A stretch of 64,000 nucleotides of DNA from Leptospira harrisiae (GTDB taxonomy: Bacteria > Spirochaetota > Leptospiria > Leptospirales > Leptospiraceae). Below are positions 57,575-64,000 of the stretch, in pieces; position 1 is the stretch's first letter, and each line of letters begins with the position of its first letter. The translations under genes and the position numbers were made by a program. The DNA is taken from the NCBI RefSeq assembly GCF_002811945.1, contig NZ_NPDX01000001.1:806001-870000 (forward strand), read 5' to 3'. The notes under the pieces are model-generated. The model ran no database searches. It saw only the letters and a program-made list of their open reading frames with translations, and was not told the origin of the DNA.

Positions 57575-58567
57575 ATGGGAAAATGGAAATTCATCCTCTT
57601 TTTTGCAATGGTTGTGGGTCATATCTCACATATCAGCGCAGTATCACCAGAACAGACGAATCTGGGGATTTTAATCTTTGAAAACAAAGAAAACTTAAAT
57701 TTTATCAACGTCGCTCTGAGTAATTTGGCTCCTTCGCAAGAAGAAACTCAAGCACCGGCGCAACCAGGAGCTGAAACTCCGGCTGTAGATCCTTCCAAAA
57801 AGAATTTGGATTTTGATTATTTCAAACTCTTAAAAGCAGCCAACCAATCTGACTTTAGTGGAAACATGTGGTATCTGCAAAGTAACTATGTGTATGGATT
57901 TCGCCAGCTCCGCCAAGCCCAAGGGGAATTAAAAAATATTTTTGAAATTGTACTTCAAAAGTATATCGAAGATGCAAGAGCACTCCTCGAAGCCGCAGCT
58001 CCTACCATCATTCGTTCCAATGACAATAACGCCAAAGCATTGTTACGTCTTGGTTTTCGTGACCTTCGTTCTTCTGAAGACCTTTATACAACTGGTCTTA
58101 ATTCCAGCCCACACCAATACCGATACAAACTCACTTTATATAAAGAAGGGATTCTTACCTTACGTCGTGCGAAACGATTTGCTATCCTTGCAATGATTTA
58201 TAGCAAAACGCCAGACGAGGACAAACCAGAATACCAATACCGTTCCAATGAAGATCTAAAAGATGCTCGTAACGAAGAAAAACAACGTAACTACGAAAAG
58301 GTGAGAGATACGATTATTAACTTCGTAGAAAATAAACGTATGGAAAGAACGGTTGTGCCCCCTGGCAATCCAGATGCAAAACCTCTGGATCTTTTAGAAC
58401 AACATGATGACAACTACGGACTCATCACTTCTAAAAAATTAGACTTACTCATGGAAGCCAATGCTCAAATCAAAGAGACAGAAGGAGCAAGGCGTGAGTC
58501 AGTTCCTTCTACTCCGAAGTTTGATGAAAACGGGAAAGCTATCTACCCAGAAGAAAAGAAAAAATAA
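57575..58567 (+). CDS. Exported helical protein of unknown function (330 aa)
   Basis: A signal peptide (WKFILFFAMVVGHISHISAV), a Gln/Ala/Pro-rich linker (about 50-75), then a helical domain (about 80-290) with repeated charged helices (YGFRQLRQAQGELKNIFEI, ALLRLGFRDLRSSEDL). No family recognised. AAGGTAGAGCT precedes the ATG. It is separated by 1 bp from the next secreted helical protein gene; the pair likely works together in the periplasm. Confidence 0.7.
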   Translation: MGKWKFILFFAMVVGHISHISAVSPEQTNLGILIFENKENLNFINVALSNLAPSQEETQAPAQPGAETPAVDPSKKNLDFDYFKLLKAANQSDFSGNMWYLQSNYVYGFRQLRQAQGELKNIFEIVLQKYIEDARALLEAAAPTIIRSNDNNAKALLRLGFRDLRSSEDLYTTGLNSSPHQYRYKLTLYKEGILTLRRAKRFAILAMIYSKTPDEDKPEYQYRSNEDLKDARNEEKQRNYEKVRDTIINFVENKRMERTVVPPGNPDAKPLDLLEQHDDNYGLITSKKLDLLMEANAQIKETEGARRESVPSTPKFDENGKAIYPEEKKK

Positions 58568-58568
58568 A

Positions 58569-59207
58569 ATGAAGTGGATTTCAAGTGTTATCATCTTAAG
58601 TTTTACGTTGGGGCTTGTGGCAAAAACGACAATGTCCAACCGAGAGCGCAAAAAACAATTAGATGGAAAAATAGCACTTGTACTCGATATCAAAGAACAG
58701 TTGAAGTTGGAACCTGATACTGGGAAAACTTCAATTGAATCCATTCGTTCCCAAGTAGAAGAAACTTACCGTACAGGTAACCGAGTCGAAATTGAAAAAA
58801 CACTTTCGATTGCGGAAGGGGACCTTCTTGTCACACAGCGAAAACTCTGTTTTCCCATGGAAGATTCGGCAAACGGACTCTACCAAAAAGCCATGGGACA
58901 ATGGATCCTTCTCGAGGGAGAAGATAAAACTGGAACTCGAACTTTGGAGTGGGATACAAAAGAAAAAATCCAAAGATACCTTGTGATGGCAAAAAGTGAA
59001 AAAGACCATGCAAAAGAATACTTTTTGTCTGGGAACTACCAACTATCACTTCATACATACAAACGTTCGCTAGTTTACAGTCTTATGTCTTTACGATCGC
59101 AAAAAGCAGAGATCCCTGAAGAATACCAATCAGCGGACAATGTTTGGGTCCAACCAATTTGGCTGGGCCTTCATAAACAAAAGCAAACCTCAATCCAAGA
59201 AAACTAA
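58569..59207 (+). CDS. Exported helical protein of unknown function (212 aa)
   Basis: Signal-peptide-like leader (KWISSVIILSFTLGLVAKT), then charged helices (MSNRERKKQLDGKIALVLDIKEQL, SIRSQVEETYRTGNRVEIEKTLSIAEGDLL) that look coiled-coil-like. ATG 58569 lies 1 bp after the previous stop and is preferred because the upstream in-frame region reads antisense-free but lacks a leader. Same unit as the 330-residue protein. No family recognised. Confidence 0.7.
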   Translation: MKWISSVIILSFTLGLVAKTTMSNRERKKQLDGKIALVLDIKEQLKLEPDTGKTSIESIRSQVEETYRTGNRVEIEKTLSIAEGDLLVTQRKLCFPMEDSANGLYQKAMGQWILLEGEDKTGTRTLEWDTKEKIQRYLVMAKSEKDHAKEYFLSGNYQLSLHTYKRSLVYSLMSLRSQKAEIPEEYQSADNVWVQPIWLGLHKQKQTSIQEN

Positions 59208-59253
59208 AAATTTCGATTTTCACTGATACTAAATTTCAAAGAATGACTGCTTA

Positions 59254-60417
59254 GTGAAGTTCGAATCACTTTATCGTCATTTTTTGCTGACCAAAGCCAC
59301 CCACCTTCCTGTCATTTCGGAAGAGGGTGAGTTGTTAGGTCTTCTGTCCAAAGATCGGGTCCACCGTGAGTTATCCGATTTGGGAAGAGAACGAGAAGAC
59401 TTAGATCAAATTCCATTGGATATTCTCGAAACAGAACTTCACGAAAATCTATTACTCTATTTTAAAGAATCTACTCAGATCCCAGTCATTGGTTTGGATG
59501 GGGAAAAAAAAGACAATTGGGACAAACCAAGGTTCCTTGCTTCCTTCACTCGCCTCGATTCTTCCAAGATACGGGATCCCAAACTCGAAGAAATCGAATC
59601 CAAACTAGAAAAGAAAAAAGAAAATGCAGACTCTGTGCAGTGGTTTATGGAGTTAATTCTTTCCCATTTTCCTGATGGACTTCTTGCGACTGACGTAAAT
59701 GGTTCTACAATTTTTTATAATGAAACATTTGAAACCAATATTCTCACCAAATCTTTGTTTCGTGATTCATTGCAGTTAGCTGAAAAATACCTTCACAATC
59801 TCAATCGGGAAGTCCTTGCCACTTATTTAAAAGAACATGATTTGAGTTTGGGAAAAGATGCTGATACGAGTGTATTACATACAAACATCACTGAGCTTCG
59901 GGCAAACCTTCGTATCATCACTTTAAAAAAAGAAAAGAAGGTGGTTGGGTTTTTATACCATTTTTCTCCTTCTAGTTTTACAAATCTTTCAGGAACAGGG
60001 ACTTCGGAATTTCCGAATATGGACGAAGCGTTTCGTTCTAAACTTCCTTTGGAATCAGTTTTGGAAGAAATGGAAGCACATTACATTCATAAGTCGCTCG
60101 GGAGAAATTCCAATAATATATCTCATACGGCGACAGAACTTGGAGTTCCAAGAACTACCTTACAAAACAGAATTCGTTTTTTAAAACTTTCGGAACGTTT
60201 TCAAAATGAAGGCAAAGTAAAGTCCGTAATTCCTAGAAAACGCTCTGAAAAACCCGAAGAAAAACAAAAAAAAGTTTCCGAAATTAAGAAGTCACTCACC
60301 AAAAAGAAGCCAAAAACCAGTGAAAAACCGCAGAAATCTTTAAAACCAAAGGCGAAAGCAAAGAAACAGAGTCAAAAACCAACACAAGCAGGGAAAAAGT
60401 CGAAAAAAAGACGTTGA
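59254..60417 (+). CDS. PAS-domain protein with Fis-type helix-turn-helix and Lys-rich tail
   Basis: 387 residues. Two CBS-like half motifs (THLPVISEEGELLGLLSKD and TQIPVIGLDGE, about 16-85), a PAS-like domain (about 128-240, HFPDGLLATDVNGSTIFYNE), then a Fis-type helix-turn-helix (about 266-312, ISHTATELGVPRTTLQNRI) as found at the C-terminus of NtrC-type regulators. A very Lys-rich tail (about 321-387) follows. The AAA+ ATPase domain that would contact sigma-54 is absent, so it is a DNA-binding regulator of another kind. Starts with GTG. Directly upstream of rho, 142 bp apart. Confidence 0.8.
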   Translation: MKFESLYRHFLLTKATHLPVISEEGELLGLLSKDRVHRELSDLGREREDLDQIPLDILETELHENLLLYFKESTQIPVIGLDGEKKDNWDKPRFLASFTRLDSSKIRDPKLEEIESKLEKKKENADSVQWFMELILSHFPDGLLATDVNGSTIFYNETFETNILTKSLFRDSLQLAEKYLHNLNREVLATYLKEHDLSLGKDADTSVLHTNITELRANLRIITLKKEKKVVGFLYHFSPSSFTNLSGTGTSEFPNMDEAFRSKLPLESVLEEMEAHYIHKSLGRNSNNISHTATELGVPRTTLQNRIRFLKLSERFQNEGKVKSVIPRKRSEKPEEKQKKVSEIKKSLTKKKPKTSEKPQKSLKPKAKAKKQSQKPTQAGKKSKKRR

Positions 60418-60559
60418 CGAAAACACTCGGAAAAACAATTTTTTCATTACCGTTTGAGAAAACACCTCCGCACTTCGCTGTTTCCCTTGCATACATAACT
60501 TGCACAAATGGTTTCCCGAATTTAATCAAATACCTTAACAAATCAATGTAGAACAATCT

Positions 60560-61963
60560 ATGGCATCACGCAAACAAGAAGAAATCCAAGTTAACCCTCC
60601 TGAAGAACCAACTGAATATACGAACGGCATCATGGACCAAGAAGATGGTTCCGAACCACCAAAACAGTTTAAGAAGAAAAAGAATCGATACGAAGGTCCA
60701 ATTCCTCCTCCGCTTGATTTAGTAGAACTCAAGAAAAAAAACATCAATGAACTAGCCGACCTTGCAAAAGGTTTGGGTGTGGAAAACACTCATGGTCTGA
60801 AAAAACAAAACTTGATGTTTGCTCTTCTCCAAGCACAAACCGAAAAAGATGGACAAGTGCATGCAGCAGGAGTTATGGAAAGACTTCCTGATGGATACGG
60901 ATTCCTTCGGTCGCCTGACTACAATTATGTGCCAGGTCCAGATGATATTTATGTATCACCTTCTCAAATTAAATTGTTTGGTCTTAGAACAGGCGATACC
61001 GTAACAGGACTCATCCGACCGCCAAAAGAAGCAGAAAGATTTTTTGCGATGTTACGTGTGGAATCTATCAACGGTTTCCCAGTGGAAGTGGCACAAAAAA
61101 GAAATTTATTTGATAACCTAACACCTCTTTATCCAAACGAAAGAATCAATATGGAGTTTGATCCAAGTCATTTGGACACTCGCGTGATTGATCTTATGTG
61201 TCCAATTGGGAAAGGACAAAGAGCTCTGATTGTTGCACCACCAAGGACTGGTAAAACAGTCCTTATGCAATCCATTGCCAATGCGATCACAAGAAATCAC
61301 CCAGAAATTTTTCTTATCGTGTTACTCATCGATGAACGTCCAGAAGAAGTGACCGACATGGCTCGTCATGTAAAGGGTGAGGTTGTGAGTTCCACTTTTG
61401 ATGAACCTGCACAACGCCACGTCCAAGTAGCGGAGATGGTCATCGAAAAGGCAAAACGACTTGTGGAACACGGAAAGGATGTGGTCATTTTACTCGACTC
61501 TATCACAAGGCTTGCACGTGCTTATAACCAAGTGGTTCCTACTTCTGGAAAAATCCTTTCTGGTGGTGTGGACTCCAATGCCCTCCACAAACCAAAACGT
61601 TTTTTTGGAGCAGCAAGAAATATCGAAGAGGGTGGCTCACTCACCATCATCGCGACTGCCCTCATTGACACCGGTTCCCGAATGGATGAGGTGATTTTTG
61701 AGGAATTTAAGGGAACGGGAAATATGGAAATCCATTTGGACCGAAAACTCGCTGACAAACGAATTTTCCCTGCGATCGACATCAACCGCTCCGGAACCAG
61801 GAAGGAAGAACTCCTCCTTCCACAAGATACGCTCACTCGTGTCTTTATCCTCCGAAAAGTACTTTCGCCTATGAGTATCACCGAAAGTATGGAACTATTG
61901 ATTGAAAAAATGCGTGGAGCGAAGACCAACGACCAATTCCTCGCCAGCATGAATACGAACTAA
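60560..61963 (+). CDS. rho: Transcription termination factor Rho
   Basis: 467 residues. N-terminal acidic/basic linker (1-45), a Rho N-terminal helical domain, the cold-shock-like RNA-binding fold ([26 protein letters not shown]), and the ATPase domain with Walker [45 protein letters not shown] and [21 protein letters not shown]. Hexameric RNA-dependent helicase that ends transcription. It heads a rho-rpmE arrangement that is widely conserved. The 142-bp upstream gap shows no clear promoter to me. Confidence 0.98.
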   Translation: MASRKQEEIQVNPPEEPTEYTNGIMDQEDGSEPPKQFKKKKNRYEGPIPPPLDLVELKKKNINELADLAKGLGVENTHGLKKQNLMFALLQAQTEKDGQVHAAGVMERLPDGYGFLRSPDYNYVPGPDDIYVSPSQIKLFGLRTGDTVTGLIRPPKEAERFFAMLRVESINGFPVEVAQKRNLFDNLTPLYPNERINMEFDPSHLDTRVIDLMCPIGKGQRALIVAPPRTGKTVLMQSIANAITRNHPEIFLIVLLIDERPEEVTDMARHVKGEVVSSTFDEPAQRHVQVAEMVIEKAKRLVEHGKDVVILLDSITRLARAYNQVVPTSGKILSGGVDSNALHKPKRFFGAARNIEEGGSLTIIATALIDTGSRMDEVIFEEFKGTGNMEIHLDRKLADKRIFPAIDINRSGTRKEELLLPQDTLTRVFILRKVLSPMSITESMELLIEKMRGAKTNDQFLASMNTN

Positions 61964-61973
61964 AAGGGCCACC

Positions 61974-62174
61974 ATGAAAACTGACATCCATCCAAAATAC
62001 ATTTCTGCAAAAATCAAATGCGCTTGTGGTACAGTGATCGATACAAGATCCACTGCCGGTGATATCAGTGTGGAAATTTGTTCCAACTGCCACCCATTCT
62101 TTACTGGAAAATCCAAATTATTGGATACTACCGGTCGAGTAGACAAGTTCAAGAAAAAATACAAAATGAAGTAA
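61974..62174 (+). CDS. rpmE: 50S ribosomal protein L31
   Basis: 66 residues with the zinc-binding form: [12 protein letters not shown] (CxC) and [13 protein letters not shown] (CxxC). It starts 10 bp after rho with AAGGG upstream, the common rho-rpmE pair. Confidence 0.97.
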   Translation: MKTDIHPKYISAKIKCACGTVIDTRSTAGDISVEICSNCHPFFTGKSKLLDTTGRVDKFKKKYKMK

Positions 62175-62222
62175 GAGGCAGTCGCCTTAAGAACCGTCTA
62201 AGTCATAACGGGGGAACAACTC

Positions 62223-63017
62223 ATGGCAGTAATGGACTTTGCTCGCTACAAAGAAATCAACGATCAAAGGATGAATTATCGTGAGATGGAAGACGCTACA
62301 GTCGTCTCCTATTACCGCAACACCGGTTGCGGAGACGGTTATCGCATCTATTTAAAGTTAAACGACAATTCTGTTGTGGAAGACGCAAGTTACACTACAA
62401 CAGGGTGCGGGTTTGGAATTGTGGCTCTCGCTATGGCTACTGAGTATGCAAAAGGAAAATCCCTTTTGGAACTTAAAAATCTCACTCCAGAAACCTTAGA
62501 AACACTTTTTGAATTTCCAGAAAGAAGAAAGAACTACCCAGAATCAGCAGTGGCTGCATTAAAAAAAGCAGTTGAAGATTATGAGTCAGGACAAGGTGTT
62601 CCCAAAGAAAACCGAATCACAAAATCACAAACTATGGAACTCCTCCATAACCAAGGTCATCTTCGCGCTGCGAAGTTATCCAGTGTTATGTTAGAAAAAG
62701 AAAAGTTAGATGGTGTGGATTTTTCTGGCGCTGATCTTCACAACGCCTTCCTTCAAAATTCCAGTTTTGTAGGAGCCAACTTCCAAGGTGCAAACCTAAA
62801 GGCTTCATTTTTTAACGGTGCCGATCTTAGAAATGCAAACTTTCGAGGTGCTGATTTACGTTTTGCAAAACTTGCTTCTGCCAAAATCGAAGGTGCCGAT
62901 TTTACTGATGCCATTTATGATATTGGAACCCGAGTGGATCATAGCCAAATGTATATCTTCGATGTCATGAAAAAAGCTGGTAAAGACCTCTATCTAAAAA
63001 CAGGGGAAGGGGAATGA
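62223..63017 (+). CDS. IscU/NifU-like N-domain fused to pentapeptide repeats
   Basis: 264 residues. Residues 5-120 follow the IscU/NifU scaffold fold: GCGDGYRIYLKL (Cys36, Asp38), YTTTGCGFGIVALAMATE (Cys62) and KGKSLLELKNLTPETL. The third cluster ligand, HC in IscU, is replaced by Asn104-Tyr105, so a canonical [2Fe-2S] site is incomplete. Residues about 163-230 contain pentapeptide repeats (A[DN]LxN/F units such as GADLRNANFRGADLRFA). A GGGGG ribosome binding site precedes the ATG. It may scaffold an unusual cluster or have lost assembly function. Confidence 0.85.
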   Translation: MAVMDFARYKEINDQRMNYREMEDATVVSYYRNTGCGDGYRIYLKLNDNSVVEDASYTTTGCGFGIVALAMATEYAKGKSLLELKNLTPETLETLFEFPERRKNYPESAVAALKKAVEDYESGQGVPKENRITKSQTMELLHNQGHLRAAKLSSVMLEKEKLDGVDFSGADLHNAFLQNSSFVGANFQGANLKASFFNGADLRNANFRGADLRFAKLASAKIEGADFTDAIYDIGTRVDHSQMYIFDVMKKAGKDLYLKTGEGE

Positions 63018-63202
63018 AGCCAGGCGATAAGGCAAAACTCACCAAACAAACGTTCCTTCATCAAGGGATTTTTATTTTTACTGGATCTACTGTTGAAATT
63101 AAAGAAATCCAAGCAGAAAAAGCCATAGTTGTTTATAATGATAAAGAAGGATACCCTCACGATTTAGAGATGAATCTGACGGATTTGGCACCACTTTCGT
63201 AA
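63014..63202 (+). CDS. Small hypothetical protein (62 aa)
   Basis: A beta-rich 62-residue protein (KPGDKAKLTKQTFLHQGIFIF, STVEIKEIQAEKAIVVYND) that resembles a small SH3-like or KOW-like barrel, but no family is assigned. Its start overlaps the upstream stop (ATGA), supporting co-translation with the IscU-like fusion. Confidence 0.65.
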   Translation: MKPGDKAKLTKQTFLHQGIFIFTGSTVEIKEIQAEKAIVVYNDKEGYPHDLEMNLTDLAPLS

Positions 63203-63213
63203 AGCCGATTTTC

Positions 63214-63242
63214 TTGACACAAATCCAGAGAATCGTAACGTA
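63214..63242 (+). promoter_or_regulatory. Possible sigma-70 promoter of the STAS gene
   Basis: TTGACA (63214-63219), a perfect -35, with a poor -10 (TAACGT, 16-bp spacer) about 20 bp before ATG 63257. The -35 is striking; the -10 is weak. Confidence 0.35.
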
Positions 63243-63256
63243 TTGTTAATCCAACT

Positions 63257-63616
63257 ATGTTGATTCTAAGCCACCGTCAGGAAAATCACCTGCTTCTTTC
63301 GATCCAAAGGGATGTCCTGATGGAAAACTCAAGAGAGTTTTACCAAGAGTTTGAAAAAGCGATTGATAGTCAGAATTTTGGAAAACTGACCATGGATTTC
63401 CACTCAGTAAAGTTTTTGGACTCGAGTGGGATTGGTGCGGTGATCAAAGCATCTTCAGCGCTTCACAATCGCGGAGTCGAAATTTTTGTTACCAATCTAA
63501 ATAAAAACCTAAACTCCGTGTTTCGACTTTCCGGACTTAACCATATCCTTTCTATCTTAACTTTAGATGAATACCTTTCTAAATTTCCAGAGTTCCAAAA
63601 AACTCTAGAGGCATAA
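63257..63616 (+). CDS. STAS-domain anti-sigma factor antagonist
   Basis: 119 residues of the SpoIIAA/RsbV fold: KLTMDFHSVKFLDSSGIGAVIKAS, with the phosphorylatable serine in DSSGIG (Ser56/57), followed by GVEIFVTNLNKNLNSVFRLSGL. Such proteins bind anti-sigma kinases to free a sigma factor or act in partner switching. No kinase gene is in the window. A lipoprotein gene follows 5 bp later. Confidence 0.92.
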   Translation: MLILSHRQENHLLLSIQRDVLMENSREFYQEFEKAIDSQNFGKLTMDFHSVKFLDSSGIGAVIKASSALHNRGVEIFVTNLNKNLNSVFRLSGLNHILSILTLDEYLSKFPEFQKTLEA

Positions 63617-63621
63617 GCGTA

Positions 63622-64000
63622 ATGAAACTTTCCAAAATTTTTTCTCTTATTTTATTATCAATCTTCCTTAATTCCTGTGCATCAGGTGTGAAGTCCAGGT
63701 CATTGTTATTCCGTAGTAACGAATTTGCCATTTATACAGTCAACCGAGACAAAATTAATTTAAAATCAGAATCATCTGTTCCTAAAACTTTTGCACATCC
63801 CGTAGAAATTACAGAAGATAAAATTTTAGATTTACTTGGAAATATTAGATTCCGAGAAGAAAGTTCTTACGGAGACGTAAATCAATATATCTTTGAAGAA
63901 AAAGAAATCAAAGAGTTTGCTATGGATCTGGCTGACGGATTACAAAAGCTGAAACCAGACCAACTACTACTTGTTATCTCTAAATACAATCCAGTGAAGT
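63622..64000 (+). CDS. Lipoprotein, partial (cut by the window end)
   Basis: At least 126 residues visible. Leader SKIFSLILLSIFLNSC ends in a lipobox cysteine, followed by ASGVKSRSLLFRSN. The mature part begins FAIYTVNRDKINLKSESS; no family recognised. GAGG lies upstream of the ATG. Continues beyond 64000, so no stop is seen. Confidence 0.7.
   Translation, partial: MKLSKIFSLILLSIFLNSCASGVKSRSLLFRSNEFAIYTVNRDKINLKSESSVPKTFAHPVEITEDKILDLLGNIRFREESSYGDVNQYIFEEKEIKEFAMDLADGLQKLKPDQLLLVISKYNPVK

Noticed and set aside
59254..59275. GTTCGAATC, like a tRNA T-loop
   Set aside because: It is the N-terminal coding sequence of the PAS protein; no acceptor or anticodon stem is found around it. No other tRNA-like structure was found.
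61522..61950. Minus-strand open frame of 142 codons inside rho
   Set aside because: Antisense to conserved rho ATPase codons; no start signal.
1..64000. CRISPR arrays, insertion sequences, phage or integrase genes
   Set aside because: No regularly spaced repeats, transposase motifs or terminal inverted repeats were seen by eye.

Overview
The window is a dense, AT-rich stretch of bacterial chromosome that looks like Leptospira, most likely from a free-living or low-virulence clade (species not resolved here). The basis is the mix of genes: relaxed spirochaete-type lipoboxes, a roughly 1,960-residue secreted protein of the leptospiral 'longest protein' type, FecR/DUF4384 proteins, a GT9 plus DUF4254 LPS pair, DapL, and frequent TTG/GTG starts. 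No rRNA, tRNA, CRISPR array, insertion sequence or phage gene was recognised. About 57 genes are tightly packed, many with 1-4 bp overlaps.

Layout. 1-1065: a copper-delivery pair (PCu(A)C-like and SCO1-like). 1036-6187: M3 oligopeptidase, DCC-family protein, GT39-like glycosyltransferase and a membrane-anchored PHP protein. 6219-9343 (minus): FecR protein, DUF4384 protein and two secreted proteins of unknown function. 9466-27639 (plus): an approximately 18-kb run of overlapping genes encoding a TolC-like channel, an Ig-like lipoprotein, two small lipoproteins, an integral membrane protein, an HlyD-like adaptor and two RND-type permeases (the second split by a one-base frameshift). A giant secreted protein with an NlpC/P60-like C-terminus and a lipoprotein close the run. 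This is the most distinctive region: it looks like a dedicated tripartite export or efflux machine co-transcribed with its possible cargo.

27776-37215: adenylate/guanylate cyclase, GH5 glycosidase, O-antigen-ligase-like protein, GT4 and GT9 glycosyltransferases and DUF4254, so mostly envelope polysaccharide. 37308-44488: TANGO2-like NRDE protein, glyA, lipoate ligase, rhomboid protease, MBL-fold hydrolase and PBP1A. 44489-44825 is the only gene-free stretch over 300 bp. It carries a tandem imperfect repeat with a terminator-like hairpin and a textbook sigma-54 promoter in front of a small secreted protein. 45324-52956: MBOAT acyltransferase, SppA, mutarotase-like protein, LOG protein, rpmB and nth. 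53050-64000: UbiA/UbiX pair, thioesterase, pyrB, DUF2203, dapL, two periplasmic proteins, a PAS/Fis-HTH protein, rho, rpmE, an IscU-like/pentapeptide fusion, a STAS protein and a lipoprotein cut by the window edge.

All family calls are from reading the translated sequence; no database search was run.
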